Positions 33,340-44,485 of a stretch of 64,000 nucleotides of DNA are shown here, piece by piece; position 1 is the stretch's first letter; each line of letters starts with the position of its first letter. Origin of the DNA: Byssothecium circinans (taxonomy: Eukaryota > Ascomycota > Dothideomycetes > Pleosporales > Massarinaceae); the NCBI GenBank assembly GCA_010015675.1, contig ML976994.1, positions 191,862-255,861 of the forward strand. Reading direction: 5' to 3'. The position numbers were made by a program, and so were the translations under genes. The notes under the pieces were generated by a model, which worked only from the letters and a program-made list of their open reading frames with translations, did no database searches and was not told the DNA's origin.

Positions 33340-36300
33340 TCATGAGGCGGCACCTTCGGGTGCCGGGTCCTCCTTTGCCTCTCCTGCTGTCTCAGCCGGT
33401 GCCTCGTCCTGCTTTTCTTCATTGCCATCGCCGTTGGTGGCCGCAGCTGCGGCAGCAGCGTGTTTTTCAGCTCTAGCTGCTGCGCGAGCCGCCATCCGCT
33501 CGTGGTTCTCCTTTCGAGCCCGCTCATCCTTCGCTTTGCGCAAACGTTCCGCTTCTTCAACGCCACCAGTCTTCTTGAGCTTGCCTTCCTCAACGAAGCT
33601 GCCAAGCTCTTTCTTGAACTCGCCTTCGCGTCGGTTCTCAAGGTCGCGTTGTCTGGCCTTCTCAGCACGCTCGATGGCCTCCAACCTGCTCTCGTGGTTG
33701 GGCTGAAGAGCTTTGACTTCACCCAAAACTCCGTCACGGGCTTGGCGAGGGTCAACGGCTTTGTCGTAGGCAACGGCGTGAAGCAAGTTACGTCCGGAAG
33801 CGGAACGGTTGCCGGTACCTTGCTCCTTCTCGGTTTGAAGGTTCTGTTGTTTGGTCGCCTGCTCCACAAGCTCGAGAGTCTCGGCTGCCTTTTCAAGGTC
33901 GTCCTGCAGATCGGCGGCCAACTCCTCTTGCATGGTAAGCAGATCCCTCTCCTCACAAACAGTCTGCAGCTCTTGCTCCCAAATCTTCGTCCATAGGGGC
34001 TTCTCCTTGGCCAGGTATTCTTGCAGTTTCTTAAGTTCAGCTGTCGCCATCGATAGATCTTTGGCCGTGGTCTCGAGTTGGCGGGGTAGAGGCCGAACAC
34101 CGCGTGCCACGACGTCCTTGCGCAAGTCTTCTACAAGGTCTTGCAAGTCGTCTACCCGGTTGACGATCTTTTCCGAGTCTTCTTGCAAGGTCTTTTTGCC
34201 TACATTAACGTATGCGCGACCATTGTCGCCCTCTAACGTAGGGAGAGCGGTTTTTATAGCAGTAGTTTTGACAGCCGCGGCCTTGGTGCGAATGGCAGAC
34301 ATGCTTGCTTCGATATCTCCCACAAATGATGAGTATGTCTGTCGGACGACGGCCAAATCACGGCGAAGGGACTGAACTTCGTTGAGTTGGGCGGCTGAAG
34401 ACATATTGAGCTCTGTAGAGCCTGTGGCTGGCAGGGGTGAGCGAGGAGTCAAAACGGCAGAGGCACGAGCAGAGGAGAATGTGGGCGCAGCGGCGATGCC
34501 GGCAATCTCTCTGGCGGCTTGCTGTTGGCGATCGGCAACACGCTGGATAGCTGATTGTTGGTCTTCGACAGTGACCTTGATGCTCTCCATCAAACGGCTT
34601 AGTCCGCCAAACTTGTCATCGATATGATTTTTGACTTCGTCAAGCTGCTCCACATTCAAGACAAGAACACACCGATCCTTGATGTCGTTGATGTCTTCCA
34701 ACTCATAACGGACACCAGAGACAGGGTCCTGGATGTGTATCTCCGGAAGTTCGCCATTTCGGTGCGTATCCCAAGCAAACTTTTCGATGAATGCAAGCTG
34801 CAATCGTCCAATAGACAAGTCCGACCCATCCGAAAACACGTACTTCTTGATCTTGCTCTTGTACTGCAAGAATAGGGAAAGTTCTTTCCCTGGCTGGGGT
34901 GATTGCTCTGGAATGAACTGTTCTGGTTGTGGGGATGGCGTTTTGACCCGGCGCGAATTGACTCTTGATGGTATAGCAGAGGGTCTCCGAGGCTCTTTTG
35001 CGGGCGATTCTACTGGAAGATCGGTGGGCTCGCTCAATGGGCCATTGATAGTCGCACCGAGCACAGGTTGATCGCCTTCTGGGAATTTGGGTACAGCAAG
35101 TTTGTCATCCGGTGTCTTCATCACAGGGCTGTCTTCAGGTATTGGTTCCGGCGGAGGGTTGATGCTTGGAGCAGAGCTCTGACTGCTTTCTTCGGAGATG
35201 CGCCGGGATATATCGTTCTTCTCGAACCCAGTCTCTAGGGCGGGCCTTGAGCGTTGCCTGCCATGAACAGAGCCCCTCACACGCACGGCATTCATGGACT
35301 CGCGAACATCCCGTCCTCTATTCGGGATGGGGGAGTTCTGAACAGGGGGAAGAGGAATGCCATTTGTGCCTAGGTGTTTCTGGATCTGGTAGGCCGAGAA
35401 ACGTCGTGAAGCTCTCCTCTCCAACTCTCCTCCTCTTTGAAGAGCAGCTAAAGCGTCCTGTTGTTTTGGCGGTGGTGGAGGCGGCGGGAAGTCTATCGGG
35501 TAGTTGGGACGCGTCGGTTCGGGCGACTTGGGCATTGGATCTTCAGCAGGATACGGCGCAATGACGGCCATCTGTTGCATCGTGTTGCTGGACATGGAGG
35601 AATCGGTAGAAAGCTGGCTGGCATTGGTGGAGCGGTTGGGGCGGGGATTGGAAGGAAAAGGATCGTATTTGTTCGGCGAAGCCCTCCCGGGTACTGATGA
35701 AGATCGCGGAGGTAGTTCGGGGCCTTCTGGCATAAATTCGCCCCCTTCCTGTCGAGGTGGGATCCGCGTGCTCGCTGCCCTCGGCTGCTGGGGTTGTTCC
35801 ACCTCTCCAGTGCTATCGATGCTGCCTTGTCTTGGGCTGCCTCCATTGATGCTTCCATCGCGCCCTGACCGCTGCCGTAATCGTTGTTGCTTCTTCTTCA
35901 GGCCGTGCAGGAGGTTGATGATGATGTCTCGAATGCGCGGGAGGAAATTGTCGAGACTGGCTTGTGTGGCTTCCTGGCTGAGAGTTTCCTCCAAGATACC
36001 GCGCAAGAGCTCCGGTACATTGCCAAGATCTTGTGTATCGACTCCGATGGCGTTGAAGGCGCGTGAGGCGATGTTGAATTCATAGCCCAGGCGCACGTAG
36101 ACGTCTGAGACTTCGCTTTCGGTGGCGGTCCCGCGAGACCATAATGTAAGGGTTTCGAGAAGCTGCTTGGTCGCGACGAGGAGATGGGTCACTTTGGGAG
36201 CGCGTTAGTCGAGGGTGCAGATGATGATGGGGTGGGTGTGTTGTGTGCATACCGGACTTCTCTATCTGGCTGAGCTGCTGTTGTGGCTGCATAGCGAGAG

Positions 36301-36480
36301 TCAGCAATCAGCGATAAAGCAGACTCTGGAGAGATGGAAAATCGGGTGGAATGTGTAGGAGGTACGGAGCACAGTCGGGCCCGAAATAGCACTCACGGTC
36401 TGTTGGGTTCGCCTGGAATGTGCACTGCGCGACGAGCCCTTGCTAGAGCCAGATGGCGGATAGTCCTCGGTGAGCGTCAT
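33340..36480 (-). CDS. BUD6: Actin-interacting polarity protein Bud6/Aip3
   Basis: Bud6 is a formin-binding, actin-nucleation-promoting polarity factor at hyphal tips and septa. Three exons (36480-36397, 36286-36253, 36191-33340) join to 989 residues. The N-terminal helical part reads VTHLLVATKQLLETLTLWSR and EVSDVYVRLGYEFNIASRAF, the Aip3 N-terminal signature. A long disordered Pro/Ser-rich middle follows (about residues 170-470). The conserved core starts at SLFLQYKSKIKKYVFSDGSD and includes IEKFAWDTHRNGELPEIHIQ and long coiled coils (QRVADRQQQAAREIAG). It ends in a charged helix and a Glu/Ala-rich tail. Small exons 1 and 2 encode MTLTEDYPPSGSSKGSS and PQQQLSQIEKS. Confident by overall architecture. 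Confidence 0.9.
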
Positions 36481-37766
36481 GGCGAGGTGGTTGGAAGCAG
36501 CAGCGTGGAGGGCGAGGGTGGGCTGTGAATCGCAAGCGTGTGGCCGCCTGCACAGTCGCAATACGTGAGGCAGCGAATGGATCTGGTGGGTTACGCCGCG
36601 ACCGACTGTGTGAGTGCAGCAGATGCAGCAAGTGATGCCCAGAGCGTGGCTAGCTGATTGTGGCTAGGGGCTTTTGGCCGGCGGTTGAAGCCCTCCGTCA
36701 CTTGCAGGCATGCAACCGAGTCGAACCGACAGAAGCGCGTTTCAGGCTTTCAGCTGCTTGCCTGATGTTGCGGAGAATATCTTTTCGTCGCTCAGTTGGT
36801 CTATTTAAGCGGACCCAGCCACTTGCGTGTTCAAAGCCGGCAGTGTGTTGAATAGATATCGTATGTAAGGTGCCTGTTCAACATCTGGCAGAGCTGTGTG
36901 GAGTCTACGGAGTGTCTATGTGCAAACATGCAAAAAGCTACCTTTTTCTACTCAGTGCCGACTTTCCCTACTTCACAGGAGGGGTTCAATGAGATTATGA
37001 GACTACCCTTACACCAAAGTGAATTCATGGCTGCAATTGGGTGCTCTAGTAACGCACTTGAGTGGAGAGTTCGCATTCGCTGCCCCCTCTTTTTTACATC
37101 GGCGGGCATGCCAATCATCCATGGGCCTACGCTGAGGCTGTCACGCGATTCTGCTTTCCATCAAACAAGCTTAATTGGTGGTGAACCCAAAAGCCAGAAA
37201 AGTCCCATTCCTGGTTTAGAGCAGGCAATTGACGATACTGCAAATGATGAAACATTGGAAAGCCGCTTCACCGGGCGTCTGGCTATTCATTTGTAGCCTG
37301 GGCCTGGAAAGGCTCTGTGGGTGGTTTTACCTGCGCTAAGCCCCGAGCTCAGAAAGTTGCCTTAAGCAATGCACGATACCCAGACTTAGCACCGCCTCCA
37401 ATATTCACAAACTGCGCAAACACCGCCTCTACAACATCTAGATTCTAGATATACACCCTGCCGTCTTCTAGTTCTACACGTCTTGGCCCGCTGAGCGCTC
37501 CCGCTCCGCGCCGTGTTTCATTCGGCGTCGATCCCTTGGCAAACTCCTCTCCTCACAACCTCACTCACCTAGCTAAAGAAACGAAGACACGACCTCCCCG
37601 AGTACCAGCACCGCGAGTCCCGCCCTACAGCCGCGTCTGCCTTTCTCTTGCTGGCAGGCTCCTGTCGCTTTTCTTTTCTCTGTCCCGGTATTCCCATTGG
37701 CCTCTCCGCGCTTCCACCCTCCCAATCCCCCGAGGAGGGCAGAGCACGCCGACGCCGAAACCTCCA
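36481..37766. other. Intergenic region between divergent BUD6 and PBP1
   Basis: Contains the promoters of both genes. A frame in phase with PBP1 extends upstream to an ATG at 37536, but its Pro/Ser/Arg composition looks like a translated 5' leader. No other gene supported. Confidence 0.5.
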
Positions 37767-40700
37767 ATGACCAGCTCCGCTGCACTCCCCAACACCCCCA
37801 ATGTCAACGGCCCGCTGAACACCGCATCCTCGAATTCCTCTAGCAGCCGCGCACAGTTGAAGATGACCACCTCAGTTAAGGGCGCAGACGGCGCGCGCAA
37901 GCAGGCGGGTAGTCCTGTCGACGGCGCTCAAAAGTAAGCTCCCCATCCCCCATCGCAGCCTCACAGCTGCCCCCTCCACCCGTTGTACCATTTCACTTTG
38001 CCTCGCCCTGCCTACGGGTACTGCCGCAGTTCCACCCACGCCGTGAGAGCTCGTTGGACAATACTGGCACCAGCAGCACTTTCTCGTGCGACGGCTTTCA
38101 GTCACATGGAGCCACGGTGCGACGCTGTCGTCCCGCAACCTGTCGCTCTCCCATCTGTCGCGGCTCCTTATCATTCCCTTCACCTGTTCCCGCATTACAA
38201 ACCCGTCTCCTTGCCCTTGGAAGCGTTGCTGACTCGGTCGTCTCCTTTAGGAAACCTCGAGCGTGGCAGGGCACCAATCCCATCACCCAGCGACCATCAA
38301 ATGCGAATTCCAACGGCGTCGTCAGTACACCCAAGCCTGCGCACGTCTCCACACCTCTCTCGGTGGAGAGCGCATCCCCAATGAGACACCTCAGTGATAG
38401 GATGTACTACCTGCTCGCGAACCTCTCGGTGAGTTCAGATACCCTGTAGCACGGAAATGACATGTCTAATACTCGATTTTACAGGGACTTCCGGGCCACA
38501 TCACACTGAAGAACGGCGAGAAGTACACCGGCGTCCTGTCTGGCACTTCACTCGATCCGACCGAGATGCGCTACGTATTCAAAATGGTCAAGAAGGTTCA
38601 AGCAGCCGGCGACGCACAAGTCAACGGCACTGCTGAGGCATCCGATGACTACATTGGTACCGGAGAGAATTATGTCGTATCCTTCGACATGAGCGACGTA
38701 GCCGACTTCCACGTTAGCAATGTCATACTTGACAAAACGCAGGCCAAGGGCCAGAATGGTACGTTCTCAATGCTTGCATCATTGATCTCAACAACAAGCT
38801 GACCCATGTACAGGGATTTCTGGTTTCCGCACAGACACAGATATCTCTAGGAACATGGCTGTCCGCGAACGGCCCCTCGAGAAGTGGGAGCCTGCCCCAG
38901 ACACGAACGCAAATTTGTCGCTGGAGTCTTCGGGACAATCAACGGGCTGGGACCAATTTGCTGTAAACGAGCGCTTGTTTGGCGTACGCAGCGATTACGA
39001 CGAGAATCTGTACACAACCACAATCGATCGCAATCACCCGCAATATGCAGAGAGGGTGGCACACGCGGAGAGGAAGGCCCGCGAGATCGAATCCAGCAGC
39101 GCACTCAATGCCCACGTTAGTGAGGAGCGAGCTCAGAATGCTACTGCGGACAGGGAAGGGGAAGAAGAAGATCTGTAGGTGACCTGCGTGCTGGCGTGGT
39201 AGTATTGCACTAACAAGGAGATAGATACAGTGGAGTGTATAGGCCTCTGGCAGCGGGTGGACCGAACACATACACACCTCCAGCCCGCCGACCACCCACC
39301 AGTCAATCCACTGTCAAAGGCGCCCCCGTAGATCCCGCCATCATCTCTTCACAACTGGCGCGCCCAGATCCGACCGCCACAACAGCATCCCAGCGAACAT
39401 CAAGTCCTGCAGATAGGCGTGCTAGCCCTGAGCCAACGAAGGCAGATGTTCTTGCGAAACCTTCTGCCCCGGCTCCCACGAAAGCAGATCCTCCTAAAGA
39501 AGTCACGGCCAAGATTGAAGCTAAGCCTCCAGTCCAAGTCCAGCCCGCAGCTACTCAGGCGCAAAAGCCTAGCCATACCCTGAAACAGGCCGCTGGTATT
39601 CCACCACGGAAGTCCGGCAGGCCAGAGAATGCCACGGCGAATGTGGAGCATGACCTGCTCGATTCCTTCAAGCAGTTCTCTGCTGCGGAGAAGTTACGTA
39701 TGACCGAGCGACAGCGGTCCATTGCCCGCGAATCAAAGGCTGTGAAGCTCAATGACCTGAAGAAGTTCTCGCAGAACTTCAAACTCAATACGCCCGTTCC
39801 GACCGATCTAGTGCCCATCCTAGCCAAGGATGAGGGGAAGCAGCAATTGATCGTTCAGAAAGCTCTCCGGACCGTAGAGGAGATGAAGGCCACACCTCCA
39901 AAACCTGCTCCTGCTACAACGGACGCAAAGTCCGCACCCCGCCCGACTAATACCAAGCCTGAAGCGACCCCACCTGCTTCAAACCCTTCCGCTGATCGCA
40001 CGCAGAACCAGCGCGCACGTCCTGGGCAGAACCAATATGGTTTAACTTCGATGCGAGACCGTGGGGGGCATAACCAAAACATGAACCAAGTAGCACCGCG
40101 AAACCACGGACCCCTGAGTTCACGTCTCCAACTGAACCAGCAACAGCATAAGCAGCAGGGCACGGTTCAGTATAATGGTATCCCACAGCCTATTCCCAAT
40201 CAGGATATGCGTAACCTGCCGCCCACTGGACCATCGGTTTCGCCATCGGGCAGTGGCGTGCAGACTCCCATGTCAAGTGCATCCAGCCGTTTCAATGTCA
40301 AAGCACATGAATTCAAGCCCAACCCCGCGGCCAATACCTTCCAGCCCCTAGGTACTCCGAGCAATCACAGCAGCCCCAGGCCGGAATCCGTGTCCAGGCA
40401 AGACCCTCCGCGAAAAATCCAATTCACTAGCTTTTTCGGCAATCATCGCCCAACCAAGAAGCCTTTGGACTTGCATGAGTCTTTCAATCCAGTCACCCGC
40501 TTGATCAAGGAAGCCGCACAAGAGCCACAAAAGGCCCGCCAATATGCAAACAATGGAGGCATCCAGCCTCCATACCATACTTACCCTACCTGGGATTTCC
40601 CGCAAATGAACAAAGAGAAAGGCTATGTCGACATGTTTGAGCGTCCTGCCTCAGCACCAATCTCAGCGCCTCACAATGTGATGGGCAACGGACCAATACC

Positions 40701-41573
40701 TCACCAGCACCAACTTCCTCCTCCATTCCAAGGCCCTCAAGGTGTGCATCAGGGACAGACTCCTCAACAAACTCCTCGCCATCTTCCCGTGCAACCGCAT
40801 CATGGTCAGGGACCTCACCACTTCGACTCCCAGCATATGCAGTTTTCACACTCGAACTCGTCCGTGCAGCCGTCACCCCGCCCCATGCCGCCCTATATGT
40901 ACGGTTCACAGCCACAGCCTATGCCTGGCTATCCACAACCAGTACCAATGCAATCTTTTGGAATGAGCCCAGGAGTCCAGCACGTCAACCTCAGGGGAGG
41001 ACAAGGTGGACCTCCATTTGTGAGCCCCCCTGGTCCTGGCATGGGTGGGCAGATGATGACCAATCAGCCATCCAACGGTCCCTACATGGGAATGCCTGGA
41101 AATCCACAGATGCAAATGTACTCTGGCGCTCCCGGCCATGGCTATCCTCAATATCCCGGCCAGATGCCAACTGGTCCAGGCGCAAATGGTTTCCCTAGTC
41201 CGAGACCTGGTGGTGCACCGTTGATGAGTCACCAAGGCTCCCAGCAGGGCCATCAACAGCAGCACATGATGTATATGCAGCCCGGTGCTCAGGGTCCGCC
41301 CATGTTTGCTCAAGCGCCAAGTAAGTTCAAGTATATATGCGTCATTAAGCCATACTAACGATTGCAGTGGCACCGATGCGCGGACCTTACCCGCAACCAC
41401 ACCAGCAGCACTATGGTTCTCCACATCAACACCACCAATTCCCTCAACAGCACCGTGGTACTCCAAGCGGCAGCTACTCGCAACCCATGATGCAGCAACA
41501 CTCACTTCCGCCCCAAATACCCCCGACGGGGCCGGCCAATCATGGGCCTGAAGGCGGCGAGGAGGTCAAATGA
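37767..41573 (+). CDS. PBP1: Ataxin-2/Pbp1 homologue
   Basis: Pbp1/ataxin-2 binds poly(A)-binding protein, and in yeast promotes stress-granule formation and restrains TORC1. Six exons; after MTSSAALPNTPNVNGPLN a 317-bp intron leads to KPRAWQGTNPITQRPS and DRMYYLLANLS. The Lsm domain is GLPGHITLKNGEKYTGVLSG then MRYVFKMVKKVQ. The LsmAD domain follows: DISRNMAVRERPLEKWEPA, STGWDQFAVNERLFGVRSD and YDENLYTTTIDRN. The C-terminal half is Pro/Gln/Gly/Met-rich low complexity (many MPGYPQP-like repeats) with a PAM2-like patch (NPAANTFQP) around the middle. The start was chosen at 37767 because the in-frame extension to 37536 looks like leader. Ends at 41573 after a last short exon. Confidence 0.93.
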
Positions 41574-42355
41574 ATCCCCTCTTAGAACATGTGGCGGCCG
41601 TTTCATCATATCCTCTGCTGTGATTGCTTCGGCTTTCTCTAAGCACATCTTCCTGCTCGTTCTTTTGCTCTGCATTTAGCGTGGGATCGAGACCATTCCT
41701 TCTTCTTTGACTGCAAACTCAAGCATGAGCGCGGCGTTGGTTGGAACAAAACGGCGTCGATCGGACTTCACCTTGAGCTTCGTAGTTCTATGGACCAGAA
41801 CAAGGGAAATGATCATTGGCGAAGCTGGCTGGTTGTTGTCTCGAGTGGACAACACTATGCAGTCATCGTATTCGCAACTGACCACGGGTGGGTGGGTTCA
41901 ACAAGGAAATCGCCTTGGCGTTTTCGAATGGAGATGGCAGTTGAGGAGCGAAGAAGACCGGGAACAATTTGGAGAGGGTGATATGACTAGGTATCAAATG
42001 TCTCGGGTTCGCACCTCGGATTCTTAGGTCTACCCAATATACTTAGCTTGTCTATATACACGAATCTTCTGCGTACCAACAGTGACTGCATTCTGACAGG
42101 AAGTCCATGACGCCTCGGTCCATCCCAGTTTACTACTACCACCACAATTCGGCACTTGGCCACGTGCTCGGCAATGATCCATGGCACCTGGGATGTCGTT
42201 CCGTGCCGACAGGGTTCGTTTCCGAAACGCCGACATCTCATGCACCTCTCACGCGCGCGTGCTTTCCGTCATGAAGCCCTGAGCTCTCACTTTCTGTTCC
42301 TCTTCCTTTTCCTCTCGCAGAACTGGATTCCTCGGATCACGTAGAGCCGCACAGT
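41574..42355. other. Intergenic region between PBP1 and the sugar transporter
   Basis: About 780 bp with the PBP1 3' UTR and the transporter promoter. Frames up to 106 codons show no features. Confidence 0.5.
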
Positions 42356-44264
42356 ATGGCCGACACCGCTGCTGCCGAACCCCTCATTGCACCTACCGAC
42401 GCCCGCGAGTTCTCTCACCACGACCGCACCTATGACCGCAGGAGCAGTTCGGACGACGACGATGATGAAGAGACGGAAGTAGACGAGAGCGCTCTACTAG
42501 CTCCGGGGAGATTTATATGGATACTTACGTTTTGCGCTGGGGTTAGTGGGTTGTTGTTTGGATACGAGTATGTTGGAATCTATCTTCTTCTTGGGCGCAT
42601 CTTTGTTTATACATGGGATGAGATGGGATGGGAAACAATAGCTAACGTTCATCTGTAAAGCACCGGCGTCATATCAAGCACGCTCGTATCCATCGGTTCT
42701 GACCTCTCCTCGCGGCCCCTCACCACGCTAGACAAGAGCCTCATCACATCATGTACCTCTTTCTTCGCGCTCCTCGCCTCACCCCTCACGGGTATCCTCG
42801 CCGACACGCTCGGCCGCAAAACCGTCATCTTGACCGCGGATGTCCTCTTCGTTGTCGGCGCGCTGTGGCAGGCATATACATCGACCGTCTGGGGCATGAT
42901 TTTCGGACGCAGTATCGTTGGTGCGGCGGTTGGGAGCGCTAGCTTCGTCGTGCCCCTGTATATCTCGGAACTTGCGCCGAGTCCGTTTCGGGGGAGATTG
43001 GTGGTGGTTAGTAGCTTGTTTATTACGGGTGGGCAGGTTGTTGCGTATGTGGTTGGATGGGCGTTTAGTACGAGGGTTGGGGGTTGGAGGTGGATGGTTG
43101 GGTTGGGGGCTTTGCCCGCGGCGATTCAGTGTGGGTTGACGTACTGGATGCCGGAGACGCCGCGGTGGCTTGTGAGGGCTGGGAAAAGGCAAGTCGCGAA
43201 GAGGGTTTTGGGGCAGGTGTTTAGGGGGAGTGAGGGGGTGGATGAGAGGGCTTTGGTTAGGGGTGTTTTGAGGAGGGTTGAGAGGGAGATTTTGGAGGAG
43301 GAGGATGTTGTTGGTGGTGGTGATGGGGGTGAGAGTAGGAGGGGAGGTGGGAGTGGGAAGACGGGATGGAGTGCTAAGGTTGATAAGGTGGTTGAGAATT
43401 TCAATCAGCTTGTTGGCGTTGGGGGGAATCGGAGGGCGTTGACGATTGCGTGTCTGCTTCAGGGAGCACAGCAGCTCTGCGGTTTCGTAAGTCCTCACTC
43501 CCACCTTCCAACCTTGCTTGTTTCCGCATCGCAAAGAGTCCAAAGTGCTGATGAATGATTAATTCAAGAACTCCCTGATGTACTTCTCGGCAACCATCTT
43601 CTCCCTCGTCGGCTTCCGCTCCCCAACCCTAACCTCCCTCAGCATAGCAACCACAAACTTCCTCTTCACCCTCGTCGCCTTCCACTCCATCGACCGCATC
43701 GGCCGCCGCCGGATCCTCCTCCTCTCCATCCCCGTCATGATCGTCGGCCTCGTCCTCTGCGCCATAGCTTTCAATTTCCTCAATCTACCCATGGAAGCCA
43801 ACGCACTCTCCCCATCGACCTCCGCCGCACCACAAGAAGACGGAAGCAAACAACCCATGCTCTGGCCCCTCACCATCCTCCTCGCAATGACAATCTACGT
43901 CGCCGGCTACGCCATCGGCCTCGGCAACGTCCCCTGGCAGCAATCCGAGCTCTTCCCGCTGCGCGTGCGTTCTCTCGGCTCCGCGCTCGCTACCGCGACC
44001 AACTGGGGCTCGAACACCATTGTCGGACTCACGTTTCTGCCTATGATGGAGTTTTTGACCCCCGTGGGCACGTTTGCGGTGTATGCTGTTGTTTGTCTTG
44101 CCGCGTACGTGGCGGTTTGGGGGATTTATCCCGAGACGGCGGGGTTGGGGCTCGAGGATGTGGGGGGGTTGTTGAGGGTGGGGTGGGGGGTTGAGGAGAG
44201 TGTGAGGAGGGCGAGGGAGAGGAGGGAGGCTGGGAGGGGAGGCCGAGGCCGAGGGGGTGGGTAG
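42356..44264 (+). CDS. Major facilitator sugar/myo-inositol transporter
   Basis: Twelve-helix MFS transporter of the sugar porter family; motifs fit the inositol (Itr) branch, so proton-coupled inositol or polyol uptake at the plasma membrane is the likely role. Three exons (42356-42567, 42661-43486, 43569-44264) give 577 residues. An acidic N-terminal tail precedes FIWILTFCAGVSGLLFGYD. Motifs: DTLGRKTVILTADVLFVVGA (loop 2-3 GRK), SELAPSPFRGRLVVVS, YWMPETPRWLVRAGKR, LQGAQQLCGFNSLMYFSATI, DRIGRRRILL, and NVPWQQSELFPLRVRSLGSA with TNWGSNTIVGLTFLPMME. The cytoplasmic loop (residues about 255-310) is Glu/Gly-rich. Strand composition changes abruptly between exons 2 and 3 (see findings). Intact frame. 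Confidence 0.9.
44162..44190 (+). other. Potential G-quadruplex in the transporter's 3' coding end
   Basis: Coding strand carries four runs of at least three G with loops of 7, 1 and 1 bases (ggg..ttgttga..ggg.t.gggg.t.gggggg). This meets the usual G-quadruplex pattern on the sense strand, so it would be in the mRNA too. Whether it folds is unknown. Confidence 0.5.
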
Positions 44265-44485
44265 AGCGTAGATGGTTGGTGTAGATGATGTGCTGCTTGA
44301 ATGGATTAAAGGTTCATCTTCCATGAAGAGTATATATTTTTGGCGAACTTGTCTAGTTTAGACAGGTGGATGCTTCAAGTGAGAATAAATGCTACCGAAT
44401 GAACAAGCCCTGGAAATGCCGAAGCCTATACACTTTATAAAAGTCCAAAATTTTTTTAACTCATGCACATTTCGAAGAGGAGCAT

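Noticed and set aside
37536..37766. In-frame upstream ATG that would lengthen PBP1 by 77 residues
   Set aside because: The extension is Pro/Ser/Arg-rich leader-like sequence and the ATG at 37767 gives a family-like start.
42779..43543. 254-codon minus-strand frame across the sugar transporter
   Set aside because: Low-complexity Pro/Asn/Thr-rich shadow of the G/T-rich coding strand; no independent evidence.
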